A stretch of DNA of 64,000 nucleotides from Pedobacter sp. Hv1 (lineage in GTDB: Bacteria; Bacteroidota; Bacteroidia; Sphingobacteriales; Sphingobacteriaceae): contig NZ_LLWP01000009.1 of NCBI RefSeq assembly GCF_001412215.1, positions 1-64,000 on the forward strand, in the 5' to 3' direction. The notes under the pieces are model-generated. The model had not been told where the DNA came from and searched no databases. It worked only from the letters and a program-made list of their open reading frames with translations. Every line of letters starts with the position of its first letter. The first letter of the stretch is position 1. Positions 8,718-16,267 of this stretch are shown here, piece after piece. Made by a program: the position numbers and the translations under genes.

Positions 8718-9029
8718 ATGGAAGTTATCGCAATACAAAAATCCGCATTGGACGGAATGAAAAATGAGCTAAGGGAAATTTTGGAAATGACCGAAAATGC
8801 TGTACGGAAATACACGCCGATTTTCAAAGAAGAGCAATGGCTCGACAACCAGGAAGTGTGTTTGATGATGAACATTACCAAACGGACTTTGCAGACCTAT
8901 AAGGACAAAGGCTTATTGCCATATTCCAAACTGAACCGCAAGAATTATTATAAACGCTCGGACGTACAGGCTTTACTCGAAGCCGGACAGCCGTACAATA
9001 CCAACGACAATGGATTTACTGACGAATGA
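8718..9029 (+). CDS. MerR/excisionase-like helix-turn-helix protein 1
   Basis: A 103-residue protein: a short helical N-terminus, then a winged HTH_17-type domain (about residues 38-90: WLDNQEVCLMMNITKRTLQT, YKDKGLLPYS, YYKRSDVQALLEA). Proteins of this form act as excisionases or regulators in CTnDOT-like elements. It overlaps the next gene by 20 bp, so the pair is translationally coupled. The two share the KRTLQ-Y core and are related, most likely by duplication. It could serve in excision with the integrase at 16268-17518 or regulate transfer; the sequence does not tell which. Confidence 0.82.
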   Translation: MEVIAIQKSALDGMKNELREILEMTENAVRKYTPIFKEEQWLDNQEVCLMMNITKRTLQTYKDKGLLPYSKLNRKNYYKRSDVQALLEAGQPYNTNDNGFTDE

Positions 9030-9309
9030 AACGGAAGAAATCATCGCCCATCAGGAAATGATAATGCAGTTGAGAAACCGTATTGAAGAAATATTGAAAA
9101 ACTACCGTCCTGTAATGAACGGAGAAATATACTTGTCGGGCGAAGATGTATGCAAGCTGCTCCATATCAGCAAACGGACTTTACAGCAATACCGTGACGA
9201 TAATATCCTGCCGTTTATACAAATTGGGGGCAAGATAATCTATAAGGAAAGTGATATTCTGACCGTCTTAGAACAGAACTATATAGCCAATGACAGACAT
9301 TGCTTGTAA
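9010..9309 (+). CDS. MerR/excisionase-like helix-turn-helix protein 2
   Basis: A 99-residue paralogue of the preceding protein with the same layout: N-terminal helix (MIMQLRNRIEEILKNYRPV) then a HTH_17-type domain (YLSGEDVCKLLHISKRTLQQ, YRDDNILPFIQIGGKIIYKE). The IIYKESDI ending is the canonical wing of this family. It overlaps the upstream gene by 20 bp. Two different small DNA-binding proteins in tandem resemble the paired Xis-type factors of CTnDOT excision; this equivalence is inference from size and arrangement. Confidence 0.82.
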   Translation: MDLLTNETEEIIAHQEMIMQLRNRIEEILKNYRPVMNGEIYLSGEDVCKLLHISKRTLQQYRDDNILPFIQIGGKIIYKESDILTVLEQNYIANDRHCL

Positions 9310-9400
9310 TTAATTTTGTTCTGACTATGTTTCAACGGAAGGACTTTAGTATATTTGCTATGTAAAATATAACAATACTTAAAGTGTTTTTGCTTTAGGT

Positions 9401-9510
9401 CTTGGTACTGAAAACTGGTAATTTTTTGTATCCCCAAGACAATAAGTAAGAACGCTCACGTCATAGGCGTGGGCGCTCGCTTATTCGGGGATTAAGGCGT
9501 ACCAGTGCCT
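9401..9510 (+). ncRNA. Long structured leader or small RNA upstream of the receiver-like gene
   Basis: Nested complementary segments: TGGTAC 9403-9408 with GTACCA 9499-9504; ATCCCC 9430-9435 with GGGGAT 9487-9492; AATAAG 9441-9446 with CTTATT 9480-9485; CGCTCACG 9453-9460 with CGTGGGCG 9468-9475 (one wobble). CTGGTA at 9415-9420 can pair instead with TACCAG at 9500-9505, so two outer stems compete. The element ends about 75 bp before the ATG at 9584. No known riboswitch was recognised; it could be a cis-regulator, a small RNA or a DNA hairpin. Confidence 0.5.
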
Positions 9511-9583
9511 CAGTATCGGTAAGTGTGGTTGCCTGCGCTTCTTTTTTTTGTGCAGGGCTACATCAACTCAAAAAAGTAATGAT

Positions 9584-10033
9584 ATGGAAACTGGTACAGC
9601 ACAAAAAAAAATTACCCTCGCCTTTATCAATGATAAAAGCCCGATTTTGGATTTGACCTGCAACGACCTCGCTGCTTCAGGAATTGAAGTATCGTTCCGC
9701 TCTGAAAACATTGAAGACGGACTATCCCAATTATCAGCATTAAAAACACTCCCCAACGTTTGTATTATTGACCTTGATTTTTACAATAAGAATGTGCTGG
9801 CACAGCTTCAAGAATTGAGAACACAATATCCAACCATTAACCTGATTGCACATAATGATATTGATGCAGAAAAAGCCGTAAAACCTCTTTTGGAAATTGG
9901 TTTTACAGGTTATTTGCTCATTGGTAGCGATACGGACGATTTTAAAAAAGCTATTGATGTTGTTACCAATGGCGGAAGATATTTTAGTGTGGGAGTAGCG
10001 GAAATTGCACAGGAATATTTCAGTAATAAGTAA
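9584..10033 (+). CDS. Stand-alone, degenerate response-regulator receiver protein
   Basis: A 149-residue protein resembling the receiver domain of NarL/LuxR regulators (NVCIIDLDF strand with Asp63; TGYLLIGSDTDDFKKAIDVV; NGGRYFS) but with no DNA-binding domain. Several phosphorylation-site residues are altered: the acidic pair is Asn16-Asp17, the conserved Thr/Ser region reads IAHND, and the conserved Lys is Ile113. It may work as a phosphorylation-independent partner. I chose the ATG at 9584 over the upstream TTG at 9548 because METGTAQKKITLAF leads directly into the first strand. It lies behind the structured segment 9401-9510. Confidence 0.7.
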   Translation: METGTAQKKITLAFINDKSPILDLTCNDLAASGIEVSFRSENIEDGLSQLSALKTLPNVCIIDLDFYNKNVLAQLQELRTQYPTINLIAHNDIDAEKAVKPLLEIGFTGYLLIGSDTDDFKKAIDVVTNGGRYFSVGVAEIAQEYFSNK

Positions 10034-10087
10034 CGTTCCGATTATAATAGTATAAAATATCTGTTCTAATCAAGCGGCGTTCTTTTG

Positions 10088-10311
10088 CTTCTTTTCTTTG
10101 GTCGCTTATGTGAAAAGAAAAGAAGTCATTGCATACCTAATCATTGGGATAATGAATATCCCACACAATAATGTCGCAACCTGTTTGGTAAAAGGTAGAG
10201 AAAGGAAATTGTGTAGCGGTGCATTTTGACAAAGGGGTTGCACCGATTTGATGCAAAAAGACTGTCCCGACCATCGGGAGGATCTGTCTTTTTGCCGCCC
10301 GACTTTTCGGG
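10088..10311. repeat. Hairpin-dense spacer between convergent gene groups
   Basis: Four inverted repeats lie close together: CTTCTTTTCTTT 10088-10099 with AAAGAAAAGAAG 10114-10125; GGGATA 10146-10151 with TATCCC 10157-10162; CGGTGCA 10217-10223 with TGCACCG 10239-10245; and AAAAAGAC 10255-10262 with GTCTTTTT 10286-10293 enclosing TCCCGA/TCGGGA. A fifth small stem, CCCGA/TCGGG, follows at about 10299-10312. No convincing ORF is present. The A/T-flanked 10255-10293 hairpin can terminate the leftward PRTRC operon; the rest could be structural DNA such as an origin. Confidence 0.7.
10255..10293 (-). terminator. Probable bidirectional terminator after the PRTRC operon
   Basis: AAAAAGAC / GTCTTTTT outer arms with an inner TCCCGA / TCGGGA stem lie 19 bp beyond the ThiF stop codon. 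Both strands end in a T-run, so it could also stop rightward transcription from the receiver gene. Confidence 0.7.
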
Positions 10312-11121
10312 TCAGGCGACTTTTATCGGGTGGGTGCGGAAATCTTTCAGATTGTGAAAAAATCCTTTGTATTCAGTCATTCCCCTGCGAAATAAGTTCC
10401 ACAGCAAAGAACAACCCATTTGGGTTAATGAGGAATTGATAAACAAGTCCTGGTGTTCCAACGCTTCGGCAAGTGAGCAACTTGGCGTGTTATCCTCTTG
10501 TTCGGATTGCTTCAGCAATTCGCCAAATTCATCGGTAACAAATGGCAGGCTTGCCACCGTTTGGTATTTCTCTGAATTGGGTTGCTTTATCTCTCCGATA
10601 GTAGATAGTAGCACTTGTCCTGTATCTTGGCTGTTGCCAAAATCCAACCAATATTTCGGCTCATCTTGGTAGTGTCTGCGGTAACTTATTTCTTTAAGAA
10701 TTTCAGCAACGCCAAACCTCGCCTGTACATTGTCCACACAAGTAATAGTAATGATTGCCCTTGCTTTTTCGGGTATTCTGCCAAACTTGTCCTTTTCAAA
10801 TTTTACCGTTTCGGCTTTCCAATTTGTACCGATGCAACGATTGATACGGTTTATCAATGCAACCGATTTGTACAATCCTGTTTCACTTTCAAAAAAACGC
10901 TGTCTGCCTAAATTGGCACTCGTGATAACATCATCATCCCAAAGGCGGACTTGCAACCCTGCGTGTCCCAACGCTATCAAGCTCTCGTTTATTTCCATTA
11001 AAGCGGTCAATACTTTTGAGCCTGTGCCACCTGCCCCGATAAGGTTTACCGAAATTGGGTTTGTCGGATTGAGCAGATAATTGTCCGTAAAATGGATTGC
11101 TGTTTTTGCTGTATTCATCAC
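10312..11121 (-). CDS. PRTRC system ThiF-family protein
   Basis: A 269-residue protein with a Rossmann nucleotide-binding motif near residues 26-35 (VNLIGAGGTGSKVL) and the downstream LWDDDVITSANLGRQRFF segment, both hallmarks of ThiF/E1-like adenylating enzymes. ITCVDN is the expected strand-four motif. Matched to the PRTRC ThiF family of plasmids and integrative elements, where it always accompanies proteins B, C and E. The substrate is unknown; protein C or B is an obvious candidate partner (inference). Its start overlaps the stop of PRTRC B by 4 bp. It is the last gene of the operon. Confidence 0.9.
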   Translation of the reverse strand: MMNTAKTAIHFTDNYLLNPTNPISVNLIGAGGTGSKVLTALMEINESLIALGHAGLQVRLWDDDVITSANLGRQRFFESETGLYKSVALINRINRCIGTNWKAETVKFEKDKFGRIPEKARAIITITCVDNVQARFGVAEILKEISYRRHYQDEPKYWLDFGNSQDTGQVLLSTIGEIKQPNSEKYQTVASLPFVTDEFGELLKQSEQEDNTPSCSLAEALEHQDLFINSSLTQMGCSLLWNLFRRGMTEYKGFFHNLKDFRTHPIKVA

Positions 11122-11840
11122 AATAGATTTTTAAGGGTTTTGTTATTCTTTTTTAATACTTCTTTCGGAAAAGGTTTATCAGTATTGATAAGGTCTTTCC
11201 AAAGGTTTACAATGTTTTTTTTCGTGAGGTTCTCGCATAATGAATGGCTGAAATAGGAATTGAAAAAATAATGTTCCCACGCCTGTATAAATTCCTCAAC
11301 CGAAGTCGAATTTTTAATGTCAATACTAACAGTACCCATACATACATTGCCCTTTTCATAGATATTGAAGAAAGGAACGTAATGCAATGGCGTTTTCTCG
11401 GTGGGTCTTCTGTCGTTTGCCAAAGCAAATACAGTAAGACTGCTTTTGCTCGCTAACCAAAGCATTGGCGGTACTTGTGCCTTTCCGTTGGGTATGCCCA
11501 AACTATCTACAAAATACAGTTGCCTTTGCTTTGATTTGGTGTACCAAAGTACCGCACCATTTTCTGCACTCTGATTGATATGCAAAATGTTTGTCGGCAA
11601 AATTCCCTTTGGCTTTAAAAAGGCTTTATTCTTTTCTTCATCGGTCTGTAAAGCCATTGATAATACGTTGGCTTCTTTTACTGTCAATGGGTGGGCATTG
11701 GTAGGCGTTCCGTTGCTATCCATATCGAAATGCTCCACGTACATTGCTGTATCTGTTCCTTTGGTTTCATAGAAAACCAAAGCGGATTTTGGATAGTACA
11801 ATGTGCCGAAATCTTTGGTTATGTTGTTTATGGTGTTCAT
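11118..11840 (-). CDS. PRTRC system protein B
   Basis: A 240-residue soluble protein with the PRTRC B features: a central VLWYTKSKQRQLYFVDSLGI segment and PPMLWLASKSSLTVFALANDRRPTEKTPLHYVPFFNIYEKG, followed by a C-terminal EEFIQAWEHYFFNSYFSHSL region. Its biochemical role is not known. It overlaps both neighbours by 4 bp, so expression is coupled to the ThiF gene and the F-like gene. The cassette is typical of plasmids and conjugative elements. Confidence 0.88.
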   Translation of the reverse strand: MNTINNITKDFGTLYYPKSALVFYETKGTDTAMYVEHFDMDSNGTPTNAHPLTVKEANVLSMALQTDEEKNKAFLKPKGILPTNILHINQSAENGAVLWYTKSKQRQLYFVDSLGIPNGKAQVPPMLWLASKSSLTVFALANDRRPTEKTPLHYVPFFNIYEKGNVCMGTVSIDIKNSTSVEEFIQAWEHYFFNSYFSHSLCENLTKKNIVNLWKDLINTDKPFPKEVLKKNNKTLKNLL

Positions 11841-13003
11841 TTTTCTGTTGTTTTATAGTCATACAATAGAGTGCATAGGTCGTCCAATAAGGTAAACAGG
11901 CGGTTTTCAAAATCAAGGTTGTTTGTCTTTATTTTGCTTCCGTCAAAGGCTTTGCAAATGGTCGGTTCTTCCAATACTCCGCACTCGTTAAACTCGTTGT
12001 TGATGCTTTCTTTAAGGCTTTCATATAACCAACCTTTGGTATCGGAAATAAAAGAGATATACTTTTCCATTCCGATTGCTTCATTTTCGTAATCATCATT
12101 ATAGGGGTCTTCTTCGGGCAATGGTGCATTTCTGAAAATGGTTGCGTTCGGATATTCCGTATAAAGGACAAAAGCATTACAAGCTATCTGCCAACATTCC
12201 CTGTCGAATGTATCAAGGCTTTTAAATCGGCTCAAACGCTGTTCAAATACCTTTAGATTGATACGGTTAAATAGCTTTTGTTCTATATTGTCGCCAATAT
12301 ATTCGGCATTTCTCAACTCACTTTTATACGTTTCGGTTTCGTCTGTTTCATCATCCTGTTCTACCCAATCTTTATGCGTTTCATACAACCAATACAAATA
12401 GCTGTCTTCCTGCCTGTAATACGGTACATCGGCAATATGGTACAGATAACTGCATACCGATAAAAGTACCTGTGCGGTCTTTTTACGTTTCGGGTCTTTG
12501 AGCATTTTAAAGAGTGGTGCAATAGGAATATAATACAAGGTTGTACCTACATTATACCTTTCCTCGCTCACAAAAAAGGTTTTCTTACTATCCTGTACCA
12601 ATTTGAAACTATCCCAATTTATGTTGGTACGTTTTACTTTGGTTTCCATATCCCACATAGACAATGTTATATTGTATGGAAAATCAAAATCTTTGGTCTG
12701 CATTGGCTCAATGCTGTAATGTTCAGCAAGTCGGGAAAGGGACTTGTAAAAATCCCTCTCCGTTTTCTGACAAGCCTGTACGGATTGTGCTATTTTCAGT
12801 TTAGGCAGAAACGTACACTTTAGAATACCATTGGTAGCATTGCTATTGGTACGGATTTCTGTTTGTCTTTCTGCACTTGGTTTGCGTCCTTTGGTCTTTG
12901 TAGCCAATTTGCGAACTCGCCCAACTGTCGGTGTAACTGCTGTTGTCGTTTCTGTTCGGGTATGCTGATTGTTCCCGATATGATATTGCGTTGCATAATT
13001 CAT
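11837..13003 (-). CDS. PRTRC-associated protein, F-like
   Basis: A 388-residue protein with a basic, low-complexity N-terminus (about residues 1-50, rich in Thr and Lys) and a helical remainder. Size and location between PRTRC B and C fit PRTRC protein F, and the LYYIPIAPLFKMLKDPKRKKTAQVLLSVCSYLYH stretch resembles it, but the match is by position more than by motif. A hydrophilic acidic loop lies around residue 290 (PLPEEDPYNDDYENEA). It overlaps protein B by 4 bp. Function unknown. Confidence 0.65.
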   Translation of the reverse strand: MNYATQYHIGNNQHTRTETTTAVTPTVGRVRKLATKTKGRKPSAERQTEIRTNSNATNGILKCTFLPKLKIAQSVQACQKTERDFYKSLSRLAEHYSIEPMQTKDFDFPYNITLSMWDMETKVKRTNINWDSFKLVQDSKKTFFVSEERYNVGTTLYYIPIAPLFKMLKDPKRKKTAQVLLSVCSYLYHIADVPYYRQEDSYLYWLYETHKDWVEQDDETDETETYKSELRNAEYIGDNIEQKLFNRINLKVFEQRLSRFKSLDTFDRECWQIACNAFVLYTEYPNATIFRNAPLPEEDPYNDDYENEAIGMEKYISFISDTKGWLYESLKESINNEFNECGVLEEPTICKAFDGSKIKTNNLDFENRLFTLLDDLCTLLYDYKTTEK

Positions 13004-13020
13004 CGTTTTATAATTTTTGT

Positions 13021-13239
13021 TTAACCTTTCGTACCCATTACGCTTTCAAATTTGTACTCTACCGCATCATCTTTGATTTGCGGTGCGGATGCTTTTGCTG
13101 TTGTCAAAATCGGGTACATATTGGCGTAAAAATTCATTACGGCTTCCACGCTCCAACGTGGTTCTGGGTCGGTCAGTCTGATGTCCTGTCCTTTATCATT
13201 GAGGATAAATACTCGCTCTAATTGGGTTGCTAATAACAT
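13021..13239 (-). CDS. PRTRC system protein C
   Basis: A 72-residue protein that fits the PRTRC C pattern closely: RVFILNDKGQDIRLTDPEPR near the start, then VMNFYANMYPILTTAKASAP and a terminal ESVMGTKG. The small size, beta-alpha layout and Gly-rich end make it a possible ubiquitin-like partner of the ThiF enzyme; that is speculation, as the final residues are GTKG rather than GG. It is 17 bp upstream of the F-like gene and 18 bp downstream of protein E. Confidence 0.9.
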   Translation of the reverse strand: MLLATQLERVFILNDKGQDIRLTDPEPRWSVEAVMNFYANMYPILTTAKASAPQIKDDAVEYKFESVMGTKG

Positions 13240-13257
13240 AATGGTCGTTTTTAAGTG

Positions 13258-13866
13258 TTAATACTGTTCTTCTTCGTCCGCTTCATCAATAGGATAATCG
13301 GCAGTAACTTCTTCCTCTTTTTGCGGTTCGGGTTTTGCTTCTTCCATTGCCCCGAAAAGGCTTGGTGTGGCAAACTTGTCGGACAATGATGTTTTACGCT
13401 TGCGTATCTCGTCCGCTTTTTCGGGGAACTCCGTTATATCGGGTACTTTCATCCACGCATCACGGAACTTGCCCTCTTTCTCCAACTCGTCAGCCTTTGC
13501 CATAGCATCTTTAAACTTCTTGTCTTTGGCTTCTTTTTCCTTTTTCTCCTTTTCGGCTTTTTCTTTCTCGATTGCCGATTGCTTTTTAACTTCTTCCAAT
13601 TGCTTTAAGAATTTCTCCATATCCACCATTAAGCCCGATACCTTTTGTATAGGTGTGGTTATCTGCTCAAAAAATCCCTCGTCAAACTCTTGGGGCGTGG
13701 CGTTAAATGTCAATGGGGGAATACCGTTTTTGGCACTATCTCCGCATTGTTCGTTGTTGAGCAATACTGTTACGATTAAGTTGCTTTCTATTCCTTTTGA
13801 AATGTTCAGTTGTAAAACTCCTGTAAAGTCCAACTGCTGTATCTGATTGAAAAAATTTGTGTTCAT
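13258..13866 (-). CDS. PRTRC system protein E
   Basis: A 202-residue protein: an N-terminal domain with VTVLLNNEQCGDSAKNGIPP and PLTFNATPQEFDEGFFEQIT, the PRTRC E signature, then a very charged lysine/glutamate coiled coil (about residues 90-135) and an acidic C-terminus (EADEEEQY). The coiled coil suggests oligomerisation. It is 18 bp upstream of protein C in the operon. Confidence 0.87.
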   Translation of the reverse strand: MNTNFFNQIQQLDFTGVLQLNISKGIESNLIVTVLLNNEQCGDSAKNGIPPLTFNATPQEFDEGFFEQITTPIQKVSGLMVDMEKFLKQLEEVKKQSAIEKEKAEKEKKEKEAKDKKFKDAMAKADELEKEGKFRDAWMKVPDITEFPEKADEIRKRKTSLSDKFATPSLFGAMEEAKPEPQKEEEVTADYPIDEADEEEQY

Positions 13867-13870
13867 TGTT

Positions 13871-14128
13871 CTAAAATTTTAAAGTTTCGTCTAATCGTTT
13901 TTTGATTGTTGTCAGTTTCTCAAACATATCCGTCCAATAGGCTTTTAGCTTTTTGTCGAACTCTGAAAAACTTTTGTCCTCGTGTCGGTACTCTTTATAT
14001 TGCCTTGCCATTTTAATGGCTTCTTTAAGGTTCGTTATCTCAATGGGGCAACCGTTCAAATCTGTTACTTGCATAGCTTTATGAGTGTGGTTTTTCAGCG
14101 GTATAAACTCCATTTTCATAATAGCCAA
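13871..14128 (-). CDS. Small conserved element protein, unknown function
   Basis: An 85-residue protein without signal peptide. The N-terminal half (FIPLKNHTHKAMQVTDLNG, then CPIEITNLKEAIKMARQYKEY) looks like a small beta-alpha domain; the C-terminal half is a charged helix (FEKLTTIKKRLDETLKF). It starts 4 bp upstream of protein E's start region and overlaps the next upstream ORF by 50 bp in another frame. Its tight placement in the PRTRC operon is the main support. Not recognised. Confidence 0.6.
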   Translation of the reverse strand: MAIMKMEFIPLKNHTHKAMQVTDLNGCPIEITNLKEAIKMARQYKEYRHEDKSFSEFDKKLKAYWTDMFEKLTTIKKRLDETLKF

Positions 14129-14285
14129 ATAGCTGTTCCCAAAGTCGTATTAGGCTATTGGTATCTACATAGAAATACTCGGTTCTACTGCAATAGATGA
14201 TGTAAATAGCTTCGTCTTTGTATTGTGTTTCAAGGCTCTTGTCTTTAGCCATACTTTTTGCTTCCTCTATTGTTTTTGCTTTCAT
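14079..14285 (-). CDS. Small protein overlapping its neighbour, unknown function
   Basis: A 68-residue protein (MKAKTIEEAKSMAKDK, IYIIYCSRTEYFYVDT, LWEQLFGYYENGVYTAEK). Its 3' end overlaps the downstream 85-residue ORF by 50 bp. Both frames have coherent amphipathic protein-like sequence, so I keep both, but the overlap is longer than usual. No family recognised. Confidence 0.5.
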   Translation of the reverse strand: MKAKTIEEAKSMAKDKSLETQYKDEAIYIIYCSRTEYFYVDTNSLIRLWEQLFGYYENGVYTAEKPHS

Positions 14286-14300
14286 ATCCGTTGTTTTATA

Positions 14301-14328
14301 AGGCTACCACCGATTAAGGCGGTAGCCT
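14301..14328 (-). terminator. Hairpin between DUF932 and the small ORFs
   Basis: AGGCTACC 14301-14308 pairs with GGTAGCCT 14321-14328 with an extended CC/GG inner stem and one mismatch. The minus-strand 3' side reads TTATAAAA, a weak T-tract, so this may be a partial terminator or an attenuator within the operon. Confidence 0.5.
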
Positions 14329-14336
14329 GTTGTTAT

Positions 14337-15410
14337 TTAATTAAGGTTTAGGATTTCCGCACCATCTAAGGCAAAATCACTACACAATTCAAATGCTTTT
14401 TGTGATTTGAGTTGGGCAGTACCACCCAATACAATACTTTGCAACTTGGCTTCATCGTTCTTGTAATTTCTCACGTTCTGATAGTACCCTGTCACAGCAT
14501 TATACGCTCCGAACAACGTGCCTTTGGTAGTGTCCATTTGCTGTGTATCGTTTATCATCGCATAAGCAAAAGCATCCTCAACGGTGTTTTTGAACACGGT
14601 GGAAATTTCATCATCCGCACCTTTTTTGATTAGGTCAAGCGTTTCTTTATTTGGGCAAAGTGCCAACTGTATTAGCTTTCTTACCTCTCGGTCTGTTACC
14701 TTTACTTTTGCCCATTCGTTGAAAATGCCCTCTAATTGGTTGCTCAATGTGTTGGCAAGTCCCATAATCTTGTGAGCATTCTCGATACGTTGTTTTGCCC
14801 CCGAAGTGTGCTTGATACGGACTACATTGGTCATACTGCGTAACGAAGCGTTTAAGGTGTTTTGACAAACAATTCTGATAGGCGTAAATGCGGCTGTAAT
14901 ACTTCCGCTACCATCGTGCGAAGTGGTTAGGAAAATGTACTTTTCTGTTACATCATCGCCATTACCTACACGGATATAGTCGGGCAATTTGGCTGTGATA
15001 AAAATGCGTTCTCCGTTGCCTAACGCTCCTGCGGTTTCGTATAAAATCCCCTCGCCACCACCTACAATAGCATCAAAGAAATTAAAGGCTTCACGGTTTT
15101 GTACTATGTGGTAATCCTTGCCGACTACGCCCAATACTGCGTTGTTATCGGTGCGTATGTTGGCGAAATAGTTAGGTACTTCCAATTCGCTACTGCCTAT
15201 CTCTATGCCGTTGGCAGTTTCGATAATGCCCGAACCTTTTGTAAATAGTGGGGATTTTATGACTTCGTAATCTAACCCTGCGTATTTGATAGCTTCCTCG
15301 CTTGTCGGGTATTGCTCCACGATTTGCCCCAAGTTGTGCCACGCTTTTTTTTGAACGCTGAAAAATGAATAACGCCCTGTTCTCTCGTTGAAATTGATAT
15401 TATGTGCCAT
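14337..15410 (-). CDS. DUF932 phage/plasmid-like protein
   Basis: A 357-residue soluble protein of the DUF932 family found on phages and plasmids: N-terminal NFNERTGRYSFFSVQKKAWH followed by VVGKDYHIVQNREAFNFFDA and FLTTSHDGSGSITAAFTPIR and VCQNTLNASL. These segments are diagnostic of the family. Function is unknown; members usually sit near replication or SSB genes, as here, where an SSB gene follows 44 bp upstream. It is read leftward with the PRTRC genes. Confidence 0.88.
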   Translation of the reverse strand: MAHNINFNERTGRYSFFSVQKKAWHNLGQIVEQYPTSEEAIKYAGLDYEVIKSPLFTKGSGIIETANGIEIGSSELEVPNYFANIRTDNNAVLGVVGKDYHIVQNREAFNFFDAIVGGGEGILYETAGALGNGERIFITAKLPDYIRVGNGDDVTEKYIFLTTSHDGSGSITAAFTPIRIVCQNTLNASLRSMTNVVRIKHTSGAKQRIENAHKIMGLANTLSNQLEGIFNEWAKVKVTDREVRKLIQLALCPNKETLDLIKKGADDEISTVFKNTVEDAFAYAMINDTQQMDTTKGTLFGAYNAVTGYYQNVRNYKNDEAKLQSIVLGGTAQLKSQKAFELCSDFALDGAEILNLN

Positions 15411-15454
15411 AATGCTTAAAATTTTGATGTTAAAAAATGATTGAATACTCGTTG

Positions 15455-15847
15455 TTAAAATGGGAGGTCGTCATCTACTCCCTGTGTTGTAAATCCGTTG
15501 CTTTCAGATTGTGCAGTAGCCTGTATGGTTTCGGCTCTCCTGCCTCCTGCAAGCGGTTTGAAGTCAGAGGTATGAAAGTTCAAACCTGCCTTTGCTTCTC
15601 CGTCTTTGCCTACCCACGCTCTTGTGCTTACCCTGCCAGTCACTTCTACCAATAGACCTTTGGTGAGTATCTTCACTGCGTTCGGGGTTCTCCAATATGA
15701 GCAGTCGAAATAGGCGGTTTGCTCCACTCGTTCGCCCTGTTTGGTTTTGTAGCTGTCGTTTACCGCTACTGAAAAGTTTACTACTTGTTTTCCGTTTGAC
15801 GTTGTGCGTACTTCCGCATCCCTTGTCAGTCTTCCTGTGATGTTCAT
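15455..15847 (-). CDS. ssb: Single-stranded DNA-binding protein
   Basis: A 130-residue SSB: an OB-fold with the GRLTRDAEVR and VVNFSVAVNDSY strands and DCSYWRTPNAVKILTKGLLVEV, then a short linker and the acidic tip DDDLPF that recruits replication partners. It is element-encoded, read leftward ahead of DUF932 and PRTRC genes. Compact linker and location indicate a plasmid-type SSB that protects single-stranded DNA during transfer. Homotetramer by family knowledge. Confidence 0.95.
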   Translation of the reverse strand: MNITGRLTRDAEVRTTSNGKQVVNFSVAVNDSYKTKQGERVEQTAYFDCSYWRTPNAVKILTKGLLVEVTGRVSTRAWVGKDGEAKAGLNFHTSDFKPLAGGRRAETIQATAQSESNGFTTQGVDDDLPF

Positions 15848-16212
15848 AATCGTCCTGTTTTAAAAGTTGTACATTTTGTTACGTTCGCTTTTCTCGTTTC
15901 CTGCTTCCTGTTGTGGTTTGCTCCGCTTCGCTTCGCATAATTTTTTCCAAAAGAAAAACCGGAAAAAAGAAAGCAGATAATCCAAGCGGGCAACAGCGAA
16001 GACCAAGAAAAAAAATGATTTAATGGGGGTTCCTTTAGGGGGAAACCGTTCATTCATTTTTTTTATTGGTGGGTGGGTGCGGTGGCTGCCCGCTATAACT
16101 TAGCTGCCTTTTTACCGGTTGATTGTGGAAATATTCTGTTCTAATTTTTATGGAATAAATGACCAGGCTATGAGAGCCTGAAATAGAGGTTGGAATAATC
16201 GAAAAGTAAGGG
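15848..16212. other. Intergenic stretch between ssb and integrase
   Basis: About 365 bp without a convincing gene; two short leftward frames at 15844-16057 are lysine/phenylalanine-rich and lack coding signs. The minus strand here is the ssb promoter side. One perfect hairpin (CAGGCT 16164-16169 / AGCCTG 16175-16180) and a G-rich tract (16063-16090) are visible. Nothing else recognised. Confidence 0.6.
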
Positions 16213-16243
16213 CATAAAAAAAGCAGAACCGTTAAGTTCTGCT
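16213..16243 (-). terminator. Terminator of the integrase gene
   Basis: AGCAGAAC 16222-16229 pairs with GTTCTGCT 16236-16243 over a 6-nt loop; the minus strand then has a run of seven or more T. It lies 25 bp beyond the integrase stop. Confidence 0.9.
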
Positions 16244-16267
16244 CTGTAGTGAAGTAATAAAAGTTAA

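Noticed and set aside
10248..10439. Short plus-strand frame over the PRTRC terminator
   Set aside because: It overlaps a hairpin and the ThiF 3' end; no coding support.
15844..16057. Two short minus-strand frames between ssb and integrase
   Set aside because: Rich in Phe and Lys, overlapping each other in different frames, with no protein character; read as chance frames in the spacer.
10328..16082. 12-mer GGGTGGGTGCGG at 10328-10339 and 16071-16082 as element-internal ends
   Set aside because: The left copy lies inside the ThiF coding region and there is no supporting boundary; G-rich coincidence is likely.
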